64,000 nt of DNA from Pseudoneobacillus sp052180215 (lineage in GTDB: Bacteria; Bacillota; Bacilli; Bacillales; Cytobacillaceae), in the NCBI RefSeq assembly GCF_052180215.1, contig NZ_CP197471.1, positions 3,568,001 to 3,632,000 of the forward strand, given 5' to 3'. The notes under the pieces were generated by a model. It was given only the letters and a program-made list of their open reading frames with translations. It did no database searches and was not told the DNA's origin. The position numbers and the translations under genes are program-made. Position 1 is the stretch's first letter. Each line of letters begins with the position of its first letter. This document shows, piece by piece, positions 25,415-34,737 of this stretch.

Positions 25415-26161
25415 TTATTTTAAAACTTTAACGGATTTAATCACGACATCTTTTGCAGGTTTATCATTTTCAACTGTTTCTACATTTGCAATACTGTCGA
25501 CAATATCCATTCCTTCAACGACTTGACCAAAAATCGTATGACGGAAATCTAGCCATGGTGTTCCCCCATTTTCATCATAGGCCTTAATGATATCTTCTGG
25601 GTATTTTGCCTGCTTCATCTGGTCGGTCATGCCCTCACCCAGCTTTGTATTTTGTACGATGAAAAATTGGCTTCCATTCGTGTTTGGACCTGAATTTGCC
25701 ATGGATAAGGCTCCTCGCAAATTAAAGAGCTTGTCCGAAAATTCATCTTCAAACGGCTGTCCGTAAATACTTTCTCCACCCATACCTGTACCTTGAGGGT
25801 CTCCGCCTTGAATCATAAAATCCTTAATAACACGATGAAAAATTAAGCCATCGAAATAACCTTCTTCACTATGTTTAATAAAATTTTCTACGGCCTTTGG
25901 AGCCATTTCAGGGAATAATTTTATTTTAATGCTTCCCATGGAAGTATTCATTTCGACTAATCTTTCATTCTCTTGTACTTCTGTTGTTAACTGTGGATAG
26001 CCGTCAACTGCAGCGGCTTGCTCCCCTTCTTTTTTCTCAGTGGTTTGTTCAGTATTTGATTTTTTCTCATTTTTACTAGCATTTTCTTTTTCAGAATTTG
26101 TCCCACAAGCGGTTAATGTTAACAATACCGCGATAATGACTGTTATTAATTTTAATTTCAT
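25415..26161 (-). CDS. Cyclophilin-type peptidyl-prolyl isomerase, lipoprotein
   Basis: A 248-residue exported cyclophilin. The signal peptide ends in the lipobox LTAC (Cys19), followed by a low-complexity linker rich in Lys, Glu, Asn and Thr (about 20-50). The cyclophilin domain (about 62-248) shows FHRVIKDFMIQGGDPQGTGMGG, LSMANSGPNTNGSQFFI and the HTIFGQVVEGMDIVD segment. The catalytic Arg is in FHRV. It probably helps fold exported proteins at the outer face of the membrane. It differs from the cytoplasmic, much shorter PpiB. Confidence 0.9.
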   Translation of the reverse strand: MKLKLITVIIAVLLTLTACGTNSEKENASKNEKKSNTEQTTEKKEGEQAAAVDGYPQLTTEVQENERLVEMNTSMGSIKIKLFPEMAPKAVENFIKHSEEGYFDGLIFHRVIKDFMIQGGDPQGTGMGGESIYGQPFEDEFSDKLFNLRGALSMANSGPNTNGSQFFIVQNTKLGEGMTDQMKQAKYPEDIIKAYDENGGTPWLDFRHTIFGQVVEGMDIVDSIANVETVENDKPAKDVVIKSVKVLK

Positions 26162-26449
26162 ATTATTTCATCCCTCCATTTTTTTACTTTAACCGATTTT
26201 TATCAATTTTGCACTTGGTTTTTGTTAAGTAAATGCTCATAATGATAATACAACTAGAATCTTCCAAACGAAGATTTTTTTAGGCTCTTTCTGAAACTTT
26301 GTTGCTTTTCTAGCTAATAAATAGGCATTTTACCACATATGGTGTCTAACTCTTATGAAAATGAAGAAAAGAGCTGAGCACTTATAAAGAGTGCCTTAAA
26401 ACCACAATCTATACGAAAACAGCTTTTTTTAAAAGGAGGAATCTAAAAA

Positions 26450-26836
26450 ATGACTGAATTACATATAGGAGATTATGTTACAGGTATTTATAAGACGGGG
26501 AAATATATTGGCGAAATTACCGATATCCGCCCTGAACACTATCTTGTTAGAACATTAGCGGTTTTGAAGCATCCGATGCAGGGAGACCTGCATAATCCAA
26601 AAGAAGTAGGATTCGGATTTTTTCATGAACGAAAAGCATTGTCCTTTAGGGAACAAGCCAATATCCCTAAGAAAATGGTTAAAGCCTTTGAGGAGCCAAT
26701 TCCAACTTATGAAGAATCCCTAAAGGTTTCCATTGAAAAATTAAGAGGCGAACTCGAAAATGATGATTCAGAGTGGGCACAATTAAGCTTAAAGAATATT
26801 GAAATACTAGAAAAAGAGTATTTTAAAAATAGTTAA
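26450..26836 (+). CDS. kapB: Kinase-associated protein B
   Basis: A 128-residue soluble protein like KapB, which in B. subtilis helps the sporulation kinase KinB signal to the phosphorelay. The N-terminal half (LHIGDYVTGIYKTGKYIGEI, then RPEHYLVRTLAVLKHPMQGDLHNP) is a small beta-rich domain, and the C-terminal half is helical. A perfect AAAGGAGG site precedes the start. In B. subtilis kapB follows kinB; here there is no kinase gene upstream, only a 288-bp gap without a recognisable gene. Confidence 0.88.
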   Translation: MTELHIGDYVTGIYKTGKYIGEITDIRPEHYLVRTLAVLKHPMQGDLHNPKEVGFGFFHERKALSFREQANIPKKMVKAFEEPIPTYEESLKVSIEKLRGELENDDSEWAQLSLKNIEILEKEYFKNS

Positions 26837-26845
26837 TACAACAAC

Positions 26846-26880
26846 AAAGCCAAATCACTTTATAGGTGATTTGGCTTTTT
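26846..26880. terminator. Bidirectional terminator between kapB and kapD
   Basis: Stem AAAGCCAAATCAC / GTGATTTGGCTTT with a TTTATAG loop and a T run, between convergent genes. Confidence 0.9.
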
Positions 26881-27499
26881 ATGCAAATTTATTTAATAGC
26901 TTTGAAAAATCAACCCGATCACCAATCGTAGTTGGTTCCGGTTTTTCCAGATAACGCTTATCCTTTTCTACCAATTTAAAAATATTATAGGTAGTTAAGG
27001 CATCATCAAGGGCACGATGATGTTTACCAGTCCCTTCTTTTCCATACTCTTGTACCGCTTTCCATAAGCCTGTTTGATTCTGGTCTCCGAAAAACCGTTT
27101 GTATTCCATGGAGAGATCAATTTCTTTCGACAAGAATGGAAACGTAAGATTGGCTTTCTCACAGTTAATTCTAAGGACTCTCATATCCATATTTCCCCAA
27201 GTAACCACTGAAGTTTTCGCTTTCTTCTGATACTCTTGCAATTTTTGAACGAGACTAACAAATGGCATCCCTTCATCCACTTGTTGTTGTGAAATATTTA
27301 AAAAAGATTTACAGCGCTCCGTTAAAATGGGGAATCGAATTGGAGTAACAAAAGATGAAAATTGATCAGTGACTCTACCATCCTGTACGACTACAATTCC
27401 GGCTTCAATGATTTCAGGGTAAAAGTCTGGATTCTTTTTATTTTTTTCTGGCATCGTAAATTCAAAATCAATAAATAAATGTTGTAGTTGTACTTCCAT
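26879..27499 (-). CDS. kapD: DEDDh 3'-5' exonuclease, inhibitor of the KinA pathway (KapD)
   Basis: A 206-residue RNase T/DnaQ-type exonuclease. The metal-binding residues are visible as FIDFEFT (exo I), NMDMRVL (exo II) and HHRALDDALTTYNIF (exo III, with the DEDDh His). B. subtilis KapD, of the same length, inhibits the KinA route to sporulation. The gene pairs with kapB as in B. subtilis but is convergent with it here. Cytoplasmic; nucleic acid substrate not known. Confidence 0.9.
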   Translation of the reverse strand: MEVQLQHLFIDFEFTMPEKNKKNPDFYPEIIEAGIVVVQDGRVTDQFSSFVTPIRFPILTERCKSFLNISQQQVDEGMPFVSLVQKLQEYQKKAKTSVVTWGNMDMRVLRINCEKANLTFPFLSKEIDLSMEYKRFFGDQNQTGLWKAVQEYGKEGTGKHHRALDDALTTYNIFKLVEKDKRYLEKPEPTTIGDRVDFSKLLNKFA

Positions 27500-27706
27500 T
27501 TAATCACCTACCTTCTGCTTCAATTTCATTTCACATTTTTCTTCTATTATAACACGAAAAAATGTTAAATTTTTTAACTTTTCTGCGTTTTTTAAACTTA
27601 TTTTTCAAACCCTATTATCTAAAAACAATCGACATTAAAATTTCTTTATAATCGTTGGATTAGGTCGATATAATAGGTATCCGTTTTAACCAGAGGTGAC
27701 AATAGA

Positions 27707-29557
27707 TTGAGGCATTTTACCGGATATTTTATCGTTTTACTACTTTTTCCAATACTACTGTTGTTAATAAAGCTTACAACAGTGGAAGCAAATGAAAGTG
27801 AAAGCTTCCATTCCTTTCTAGATAAACATATTCAGTTAGATAAAAGTCTCGAACAAAATAGTTATATAGTTGATAAAAATGGCACCATTGTAGATGAATG
27901 GATTGGAAATGAAAATCGAATTTACCAACCTATTTCTGGTTTTACCCCCTTCACGAAAAACTTATTTCTTCAATCTGAAGACAAACGTTTTTATCAACAT
28001 AAAGGGTTTGACCTTCAAGCCATAAGCCGGGCACTATCTATGAATATAAAAGACAAAGACATTACTGAAGGGGCAAGCACCATCACTCAACAAACGGCAC
28101 GAAATCTCTACTTGAACCATGAAAAGTCATATAACCGTAAGCTTTCCGAGCTGCTTTATGCTTATCAAATGGAACGCAAACTATCAAAAGATCAGATACT
28201 GGAATTATATTTAAACGCTATTTATTTTCAGCATGGTGTATACGGAATGGAGTCAGCAGCAAGATATTATTTTAACAAACCAGTAAGAAAGCTTTCTCTC
28301 GGTGAGCAAGCATTTCTCGCTGCCATTCCTAACAATCCCACTTTGTATGATCCACTAAAACATTTTGATTTTACAAAAGAAAGACAAGAACGGTTGATTG
28401 ATCAACTTGTAGTGGACCATCAATTAAACGTAGCAGAGGCAAACGAAATCAAAAAGGAATCTATTTACTTAAAAGTAAAGGAAAAACCGCATGATTATCC
28501 TGACTATACCAACTACGTGAAGGCAGAGTTAACCGAGCTTATTGCTGACAATGAGGGTTTTAATGAAAAAATAACAAACGCATCTCAAACAGAAAAGGAA
28601 AAACTTCAAAACGAATTGGAAGAAAAAGTTCAACATACCCTAAGCCAAGGAGTCATTATTCATACTGCTCTGGATCCAAAGATTCAACAAAGAGCAAAGG
28701 AAGCTGTCCAAAAGCATTTACCATATAAAGGAATTGAGGGTGCTGTATCCATTATCGACAATAAACAGTTCTCTATTATTGGTTTAGTTGCCGGGAAAAA
28801 TTATCAAAGCGACGATTTCAATCGGTCCTATCAGGCTTATCGCCAGCCAGGTTCATCCATCAAGCCTTTACTTGTATACGCACCTTATTTAGATCAACCC
28901 AATACGTCCATTACGAAACTCGTAAATGGTGCTGCGTTTTGCAAACAAGGGTATTGTCCGGAAAATTATGGTGGTGTGCAATATGGCATGGTTTCTATAG
29001 AAAATGCCTTTATACATTCTTATAATACCCCTGCTGTTCGTTTACTCGATCAGATGGGAATTCAGCAAGGCTTTTCCTACTTGGAAAAGTTCCATTTTAA
29101 AAAGATTTCCAAGCAAGACTATCGTTTGGCAGCTGCCATTGGCGGCTTTACTTACGGAATGTCTCCACTTGAGCTGGCAGGGGCCTACACCACCTTTGCA
29201 AATGAAGGTAACTATAAACAACCACATGCCATTCTAAAAGTGACTGACTTAAAGGGGAATATCATCTATCAATGGAAGGATACACCTGTTCAGGTTTATA
29301 AACCTGAAACGGTTATGAAAGTGCGTGAACTTCTCAAAAAAACGGTTACCTCTGGTACAGCAAGAAAAGCTTATATTGATAACAGCTATGCAGGCGGGAA
29401 AACAGGAACAACGAATGATTATAAAGATTACTGGTTTATTGGTCTAACAGATAGACTAACAGCTTCTGTTTGGGTAGGAAAAGATCAGCCAGAAGATATC
29501 GAGAACATCGAAAAAGCCTCTCCTCAACTGCTCATATGGCGGGATATTATGAAATAG
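27707..29557 (+). CDS. pbpD: Class A penicillin-binding protein (PbpD/PBP4 type)
   Basis: Bifunctional peptidoglycan synthase of 616 residues. One N-terminal membrane anchor (about 4-24) is followed by a GT51 transglycosylase domain (about 60-240: SEDKRFYQHKGFD, GASTITQQTARNLYL). The transpeptidase domain (about 330-600) has PGSSIKP (active Ser), SYN and KTGTTND. The start is TTG after AGAGGTG. Length and sequence agree with B. subtilis PbpD. A family A structured repeat begins at its stop codon and likely serves as terminator. Confidence 0.94.
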   Translation: MRHFTGYFIVLLLFPILLLLIKLTTVEANESESFHSFLDKHIQLDKSLEQNSYIVDKNGTIVDEWIGNENRIYQPISGFTPFTKNLFLQSEDKRFYQHKGFDLQAISRALSMNIKDKDITEGASTITQQTARNLYLNHEKSYNRKLSELLYAYQMERKLSKDQILELYLNAIYFQHGVYGMESAARYYFNKPVRKLSLGEQAFLAAIPNNPTLYDPLKHFDFTKERQERLIDQLVVDHQLNVAEANEIKKESIYLKVKEKPHDYPDYTNYVKAELTELIADNEGFNEKITNASQTEKEKLQNELEEKVQHTLSQGVIIHTALDPKIQQRAKEAVQKHLPYKGIEGAVSIIDNKQFSIIGLVAGKNYQSDDFNRSYQAYRQPGSSIKPLLVYAPYLDQPNTSITKLVNGAAFCKQGYCPENYGGVQYGMVSIENAFIHSYNTPAVRLLDQMGIQQGFSYLEKFHFKKISKQDYRLAAAIGGFTYGMSPLELAGAYTTFANEGNYKQPHAILKVTDLKGNIIYQWKDTPVQVYKPETVMKVRELLKKTVTSGTARKAYIDNSYAGGKTGTTNDYKDYWFIGLTDRLTASVWVGKDQPEDIENIEKASPQLLIWRDIMK

Positions 29558-29717
29558 AAAAGCGCAAGCGCCTTGGTTTGCCCCGACAAGCAAATGTTCT
29601 CTAGCGTATGAAGTCTGAACTTTGACTTCATACGCTAGAGAACATTTTGACCAAGGAAGAAGTGATTTTTCTTCTTCCATCGAGGGGCTAGGCGCTGGAG
29701 CTAGACAATTTTCGAAG
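29557..29717. repeat. Dispersed structured repeat, family A copy 2
   Basis: Same frame as the copy at 17245-17432: GAAAAGCGCAAGCGCCTTGG at the left and GGCTAGGCGCTGGAGCTAGAC at the right. The central hairpin pairs CTAGCGTATGAAGTC with GACTTCATACGCTAG. The hairpin bases differ between copies but pairing is kept. Confidence 0.92.
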
Positions 29718-29750
29718 GCTTGAAAAGTTGACCTTGTTACCTTAGATAAA

Positions 29751-29784
29751 AAAAAGCAACGGAGCAGGACCGTTGCTTTTTCTT
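29751..29784 (-). terminator. Terminator of ribU
   Basis: Stem AAAGCAACGG / CCGTTGCTTT with an AGCAGGA loop and A/T runs on both sides, just after the ribU stop codon. Confidence 0.88.
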
Positions 29785-29794
29785 ATCTATTTAA

Positions 29795-30379
29795 TTAAGC
29801 TGCACTTTTAAAAGATGTTTGTCTAGTTATCCAAGTATTTAATCGTGTAAATATCAGAAAGAATACGATGGACATAAACAAACCTTTTAATATATTGAAT
29901 GGCAAAATTCCTGTAACGATCAGCGTACGCATTTCTGGAGTAGACATCGCTGGGAAATGTAAGAAATACGTATAAGCTGGTAATATGATAAAGTAGTTCA
30001 ACACACTCATCACCACAGCCATCGCAATTGTTCCAAAAATTAAGCCAAAGGTCATGCCTTTCTTGGTTTTAAGCTTATTATAAACATAATAAGTTGGCAA
30101 AATATAAAGAATGCCTGCTACAAAGTTAGCGATATGACCGACAGGGACTCCGGTTGCACTCCCTGTCATAAAGTAATTAAGGATATTTTTAATTAATTCC
30201 ACTAAAATACCCGCTACTGGTCCAAAGATTAACGCAGCAATTAATGCAGGAATATCGCTGAAATCAATCAATAAAAATGATGGTAATAGCGGCAGTGGAA
30301 AGTTCAGCAGCATTAATAGATAAGAAATACTGCTAAGCATTCCGATGGATACTAAAGCTTTGACATTCAATTTTTTCAT
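29795..30379 (-). CDS. ribU: Riboflavin ECF transporter S component
   Basis: A 194-residue membrane protein with five to six hydrophobic segments, typical of ECF S components. Family marks include the N-terminal ISYLLMLLNFPLPLLPSFLLIDFSDIPALI and the following FGPVAGILVELIKN segment. The start used follows CAAGGAGAG. It takes up riboflavin together with the shared ECF energising module, which is not encoded here. An FMN riboswitch and a terminator hairpin lie directly upstream, which settles the substrate class. Confidence 0.94.
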   Translation of the reverse strand: MKKLNVKALVSIGMLSSISYLLMLLNFPLPLLPSFLLIDFSDIPALIAALIFGPVAGILVELIKNILNYFMTGSATGVPVGHIANFVAGILYILPTYYVYNKLKTKKGMTFGLIFGTIAMAVVMSVLNYFIILPAYTYFLHFPAMSTPEMRTLIVTGILPFNILKGLFMSIVFFLIFTRLNTWITRQTSFKSAA

Positions 30380-30445
30380 GTTCCTCTCTCCTTGTAGGAC
30401 TATCTCTCCTATCGAAGAAAGGTTCGGCAAAAGCAAGTTTGTAAT

Positions 30446-30475
30446 AAAAAACCCCCAAGCTAGACACTTGAGGGA
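30446..30475 (-). terminator. Riboswitch-controlled terminator before ribU
   Basis: On the minus strand the stem CCCTCAAG / CTTGGGGG with a short loop is followed by TTTTTTA. It lies between the FMN aptamer and ribU, so it is the expression platform. Confidence 0.88.
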
Positions 30476-30540
30476 GAATTACAAAGGCATGCTTAATTAA
30501 ACGTTCAATACCTGCATTTTTTGAACGTCCGCAGAACCTC

Positions 30541-30703
30541 CATCTTCTCCCATCCAGACTGTACTGTCGGCTTTGGAATCGCACCAAATCCTGCCCAATA
30601 AATATGTAAATCCCAAAAGAGCATTTACACTCAGGCTCGCGGGCTTAGAGAAAAAACTCATCACCGCCGGTCGGGAATTTCACCCTGCCCCGAAGATAGA
30701 CCG
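30541..30703 (-). ncRNA. FMN riboswitch (RFN element)
   Basis: On the minus strand the RFN aptamer landmarks appear in order: GGGGCAGGGTGAAATTCCCG, ACCGGCGGT, AGCCCGCGAGC, GGATTTGGTGCGATTCC, AAAGCCGACAGT and AGTCTGGATGGGAGAAG. FMN binding is known to favour the downstream terminator and so lower ribU expression when flavin is plentiful. Confidence 0.97.
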
Positions 30704-30767
30704 TATTTTTTTATACCAATCTATTATACTTAAAAAAGGGCTAAAATGAAAAGGAATAAATATTGAA

Positions 30768-30806
30768 CAAAAAACTGTACCGATACAAAAACAGGTACAG
30801 TTTTTT
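30768..30806 (-). terminator. Terminator of yufK
   Basis: Stem AAAACTGTACC / GGTACAGTTTT with a 12-base loop and a T run on the minus strand, shortly after the yufK stop codon. Confidence 0.85.
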
Positions 30807-30820
30807 AAATTTCTATTTAA

Positions 30821-31387
30821 TTAAATGGGTAAGCTAGCCAAAATACTGTTGTATACTTTGATGGCAATATAGCCAACCCCAACTAATAAGGTTGCCCATA
30901 CAATGACTTGGAAAAAGATGACCCCGATAATTCCGCTTATTGTTAATTCTCCGCTCACTTTATGGACAAAATAAATAAAGTAACTAATGGTGGCAATCAA
31001 AAAGACAACTAAAACTGCCAATATGCTATAAAAGCTAATGAGTAGGGCAAACGCTCCGGCAAAAAAATAAATTCCCGATCCAGAACGGATTTTCGTTAAG
31101 CTTTGCCCTTCGGTTTCCTTTGAAAAAAACAAAAGGCTGAGTTCATTAATCGTATCTGCTATTATTTTTAACGCGGAGTATACCATGAAAAATGCAATAG
31201 TTAATAACGCCAAAAGTGCAAGTTTAATTCCGCCATCCGTAAAAAATTCAAGCATACCTGCATATATACCAATATTCTTTATAAAAGGGATCATCATTTT
31301 AAATTCAAAACTGATGGAAAAGGATAAACTAAATAATAATAAAGATATTAAAGGAAAATAACTAGTTAAATAGGTGTTTTTTATCAT
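30821..31387 (-). CDS. yufK: YufK-family integral membrane protein
   Basis: A 188-residue protein with five predicted membrane segments (about 8-30, 35-70, 85-125, 130-155, 158-185) and few charged residues apart from one loop near 90-100 (FFSKETEGQSLTKIRSG). It resembles YufK of B. subtilis, which is also near pbpD. No catalytic motif is visible and its role is unknown. Monocistronic with its own terminator. Confidence 0.75.
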   Translation of the reverse strand: MIKNTYLTSYFPLISLLLFSLSFSISFEFKMMIPFIKNIGIYAGMLEFFTDGGIKLALLALLTIAFFMVYSALKIIADTINELSLLFFSKETEGQSLTKIRSGSGIYFFAGAFALLISFYSILAVLVVFLIATISYFIYFVHKVSGELTISGIIGVIFFQVIVWATLLVGVGYIAIKVYNSILASLPI

Positions 31388-31584
31388 TTTAAATACTCCG
31401 TTACTAAAATAAGGTTTAATCTATTGAGTTTCAAACATCATTATCAAAGATTTTCCTCTTATACACAAGCAAATTAATAAAGTTAATATTTACCAAATAT
31501 TCAGTTTAATCAACCTACTTTAATGCAACTAAGGTCGATTTCGTGTATAATTAGGGAGTAGAAATAATAATAAGGAGGATTGCG

Positions 31585-32010
31585 ATGAGAAACGTTGTCA
31601 TACATAAAATTGTTAAATTTATTTTCACCGAGGATCAATTAAAAAGCTATTGGAAAAAGCTTGGAGAGGATTTAGATTTTACTTCCTTATCAAATGATCA
31701 ATTGATCTCTCTAGCAAAAAGGATGTTTGAAAACGCTTCACATAGTCAACTGGAGCAGCATTTAGCTAATGGAGTTTGGAGGACGAAAGAGGATGAAACA
31801 GGAAAACTATTAGCTGAGGATGATTCAAAAGAAGATGTACATATTGAGCTCATTGATACTTCAGAAGATGGCGGACCATCCCAAAAAGTAATTATTGACC
31901 GTTTTATGAAGATTGATTGTTCTTCCTGTGGGTTTACTTTCTATGTTCAAAATTTAGAGACAGACCCCGCACAATTAAACTGTCCAAAATGTGACAGCAA
32001 AGTAAATTAA
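31585..32010 (+). CDS. Uncharacterised protein with C-terminal zinc ribbon
   Basis: A 141-residue soluble protein I do not recognise. The N-terminal two thirds are acidic and probably helical (FTEDQLKSYWKKLGEDLDF, then a Glu/Asp-rich stretch near 70-100). The C-terminus (about 110-141) has CSSCGF and CPKCDS, two CxxC pairs spaced as in a zinc ribbon. A perfect AAGGAGG site precedes the ATG. It is followed 150 bp later by a transporter gene in the same direction. Nucleic acid or protein binding is possible but not shown. Confidence 0.65.
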   Translation: MRNVVIHKIVKFIFTEDQLKSYWKKLGEDLDFTSLSNDQLISLAKRMFENASHSQLEQHLANGVWRTKEDETGKLLAEDDSKEDVHIELIDTSEDGGPSQKVIIDRFMKIDCSSCGFTFYVQNLETDPAQLNCPKCDSKVN

Positions 32011-32159
32011 TACGAAACCAAAACAGACAGAAAAAATGGTTCAGTTGCCCTTCGAGGAACTTATAGGAATCTCAACTATAATTGAACATAGCATTCACAT
32101 CTACCTAGAAGGAAGAAATATAAATTACTTTTCTTCCCTAAAACAAGGAGGGAACATCG

Positions 32160-33485
32160 GTGCACGAAACAGCCGTTCATGAAGTTTCAAACTTTCAATA
32201 TTATGCAGCTATTGTCGTCTTTCTAGTTGCTTATGCTTTTATTATTTCAGAAAAAATCAACCGCGCCATTATTGCCTTACTAGGCGCTGGTTTAATGATA
32301 GCCTTAGGTATTGTAGATTTAGAAAAAGCGTTTACCCATCATATTGAATGGGGAACCATTACCCTTTTAATTGGAATGATGATTCTTGTAGGAATCACGA
32401 GTAAATCGGGGGTTTTCCAATACTTCGCAATTAAAGCAGCGAAAGCAGCAAAAGGGAAGCCTATAAATATTTTAATTATGCTTTCACTGTTAACTGCAGT
32501 AGCATCAGCTTTTCTTGATAATGTAACAACCGTTTTACTAATTGTTCCTGTTACCTTTTCGATTACAAGAATGTTAAATGTTAATCCTGTTCCTTTCCTA
32601 ATTTCAGAAGTTTTATTCTCCAATATCGGAGGAACAGCTACCTTAATTGGGGACCCTCCAAACATTATGATTGGTTCCGCTAATAAACACTTAACATTTA
32701 ACATGTTTTTAACCAATTTAGCACCAGTTATTATCGTTATCATGATTGTTACTGCAGTGATTCTTTATTTCATTTACAGAAAACAGCTGGTAGCTGATCA
32801 GAAGCTTATTGATAAACTAATGAATTTAAATGAAAACGACTATATTAAAGACCGTGTTTTAATGAAGAAGTCACTAATCGTTCTTGGTCTTACCATTTTA
32901 GGTTTTATTACACACTCCATTACTCATGTAGATGCAGCAGTCATTGCTATGCTTGGTGCTACTTTACTCATGTTAATTGGTGTAAAAGAACATGATTTAG
33001 AAGAAGTATTTGCTTCAGTTGAATGGATCACCATCTTCTTCTTCGCCGGTTTATTCACCTTGGTAGGTGGGTTAGTTGATATCGGTCTTATTAAGACCCT
33101 TGCACAAAAGGCTCTTGAAGTAACAGGTGGGGATATTACGACTGCCTCTTATTTAATCTTATGGATATCTGGAATTGCTTCCGCTACGATTGACAATATT
33201 CCTTTTGTAGCGACTATGATTCCTCTCATCCAGGACATGGCTGTTGGAATGGGATTAACACCTGATGCACCTCAAATTGATGTTCTTTGGTGGTCACTAG
33301 CTCTTGGCGCCTGTCTTGGTGGTAACGGAACTTTAATCGGAGCATCTGCCAATGTTATCGTTGCAGGAATTGCTTCACGTGAAGGAAATGGATTTAGTTA
33401 CATGCAGTTCCTAAAAGTTGGTGCCCCATTAACGTTAGTATCATTGATTATTTCGCATTTTTATATCTTTTTACGATACTTATAA
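32160..33485 (+). CDS. ArsB/NhaD-family ion transporter
   Basis: A 441-residue membrane protein with about 11-12 hydrophobic segments of the ion transporter superfamily (ArsB/NhaD/SLC13-like). Two inverted half-repeats are visible: VASAFLDNVTTVLLIVPVT with GTATLIGDPPNIMIGSA in the first half, and ASATIDNIPFVATMIPL with GGNGTLIGASANVI in the second. These are the family's ion-binding helix breaks. It is probably a sodium/proton antiporter or anion transporter; arsenite is less likely without ars genes nearby. GTG start after AAGGAGGG. Confidence 0.85.
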   Translation: MHETAVHEVSNFQYYAAIVVFLVAYAFIISEKINRAIIALLGAGLMIALGIVDLEKAFTHHIEWGTITLLIGMMILVGITSKSGVFQYFAIKAAKAAKGKPINILIMLSLLTAVASAFLDNVTTVLLIVPVTFSITRMLNVNPVPFLISEVLFSNIGGTATLIGDPPNIMIGSANKHLTFNMFLTNLAPVIIVIMIVTAVILYFIYRKQLVADQKLIDKLMNLNENDYIKDRVLMKKSLIVLGLTILGFITHSITHVDAAVIAMLGATLLMLIGVKEHDLEEVFASVEWITIFFFAGLFTLVGGLVDIGLIKTLAQKALEVTGGDITTASYLILWISGIASATIDNIPFVATMIPLIQDMAVGMGLTPDAPQIDVLWWSLALGACLGGNGTLIGASANVIVAGIASREGNGFSYMQFLKVGAPLTLVSLIISHFYIFLRYL

Positions 33486-33512
33486 ATTTGGTTGTACAAG
33501 CTACTTGAGTTA

Positions 33513-33556
33513 AAAAGGATAGATAAGCTATTCATAGCTTATCTATCCTTTTTTTG
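33513..33556. terminator. Bidirectional terminator, long stem
   Basis: A perfect 18-bp stem (AAAAGGATAGATAAGCTA and its complement) around TTCA, with a T run, between the convergent ArsB/NhaD-type and Kef-type genes. Confidence 0.93.
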
Positions 33557-33558
33557 CT

Positions 33559-34737
33559 CTACAGATTACTCACACTTGAACTTTTCGTTTGCTTCAATTC
33601 ATTTTTTACGCCACTTTCTTTAAAGAGTATTTTTAAAAGCGGTGGGGTAACTAACGTCGTTACTAGAATGACAATGATAAGAACAGTAAATAAGGAAGAC
33701 TCTATGATCCCCTGTTCTAGCCCTAATGCGGCTAAAATTAAGGCAACCTCACCACGGGATATCATTCCGGCGCCTACACGAAAAGAACTTTTCCACTGAT
33801 ATCCAGCTAACCTTGCCCCCAAACCACTTCCCACTAACTTCGTAAGAATGGCTAATAAACTTAATGGAATAATCAACCAAACTTGATCTCCTAATCCATC
33901 CAATTGGGCATTAAACCCAATGCTGACAAAAAACACAGGAACAAAGAAGGAGTAACTAACCACTTCTGTTTTTTCCATAATGGAGTGTCCATAGGAAGTG
34001 CGTCCTATAGCAATTCCAGCCAAATAAGCTCCGATAATGGCAGCCACTCCAGTAGATTCAGCAAAATAAGCAAACGCCAAACATAGAATAATTGCTGCCC
34101 CAATTGGTGCTTGAGGTACCTTCATTTCAGCAAGCCTTGCCATTAGCCAAGGGACGCCTTTCCAAGCGATAAGGATAGCGATTGAAAAGAAAACTACTTT
34201 TTTCAGGATAACCATTGTTAAACTTACATCTCCACCCATTAAGCTCATGAGGAAGGCAAGAAGGACAATGACAACTATGTCATCTAATACAGCTGCTCCT
34301 AGAATAGCCATCCCTTCTTTTGATTTAAGCCTCCCCATTTCTCGAAGTGCCTGCACGGTAATGCTTACACTCGTTGCGGTTAAAACTAAACCAAAAAATA
34401 ATGAATCCCATATCCCTAATCCGAGCCAAACTCCAGATAAATATCCACCTGCAAAAGGAAGGATAATTCCTCCCACCCCTACAAAAGTGGCAGCTTTAGC
34501 ACCTTTCTTGAACTCTCTTAAATCTGTCTCTAAACCGGCTAGAAACATTAATAAAATAACTCCAAGTGTACTTAATTCTTGAATCATCTCTGTATTTTCT
34601 ACCCAACCTAAAAGGGCAGGACCTATTAAGATTCCAATAATTAATTGACCTAAAACAGAAGGTTGACCTAACTTTACACTTAGATTTCCGGCGAGCTTTG
34701 CCGAAATTAAAATAATAGCTAATTGAAAAATAAACAT
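33559..34737 (-). CDS. Kef/CPA2-type cation:proton antiporter, copy 1
   Basis: A 392-residue antiporter with about 12 membrane segments. The CPA2 features LGQPSVLGQLIIGILIGP, FLAGLETDL, the ATSVSITVQALREM helix break and the ion-binding LDDIVV are present. It lacks the C-terminal TrkA-N domain of KefB/C. The ATG overlaps the anti-sigma stop as TAATG, so it is translationally coupled as the third gene of a sigma factor operon. A TTG four codons upstream sits in the ribosome binding region. A close paralogue is encoded at 37683-38855. Confidence 0.88.
   Translation of the reverse strand: MFIFQLAIILISAKLAGNLSVKLGQPSVLGQLIIGILIGPALLGWVENTEMIQELSTLGVILLMFLAGLETDLREFKKGAKAATFVGVGGIILPFAGGYLSGVWLGLGIWDSLFFGLVLTATSVSITVQALREMGRLKSKEGMAILGAAVLDDIVVIVLLAFLMSLMGGDVSLTMVILKKVVFFSIAILIAWKGVPWLMARLAEMKVPQAPIGAAIILCLAFAYFAESTGVAAIIGAYLAGIAIGRTSYGHSIMEKTEVVSYSFFVPVFFVSIGFNAQLDGLGDQVWLIIPLSLLAILTKLVGSGLGARLAGYQWKSSFRVGAGMISRGEVALILAALGLEQGIIESSLFTVLIIVILVTTLVTPPLLKILFKESGVKNELKQTKSSSVSNL

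Noticed and set aside
30333..30587. Open frame on the minus strand over the ribU leader
   Set aside because: It lies across the FMN riboswitch and terminator; the conserved RNA structure explains the sequence.
32160..33485. Arsenite pump ArsB
   Set aside because: The family also contains NhaD and other ion transporters; there are no arsR or arsC genes nearby, so arsenite specificity is not supported.
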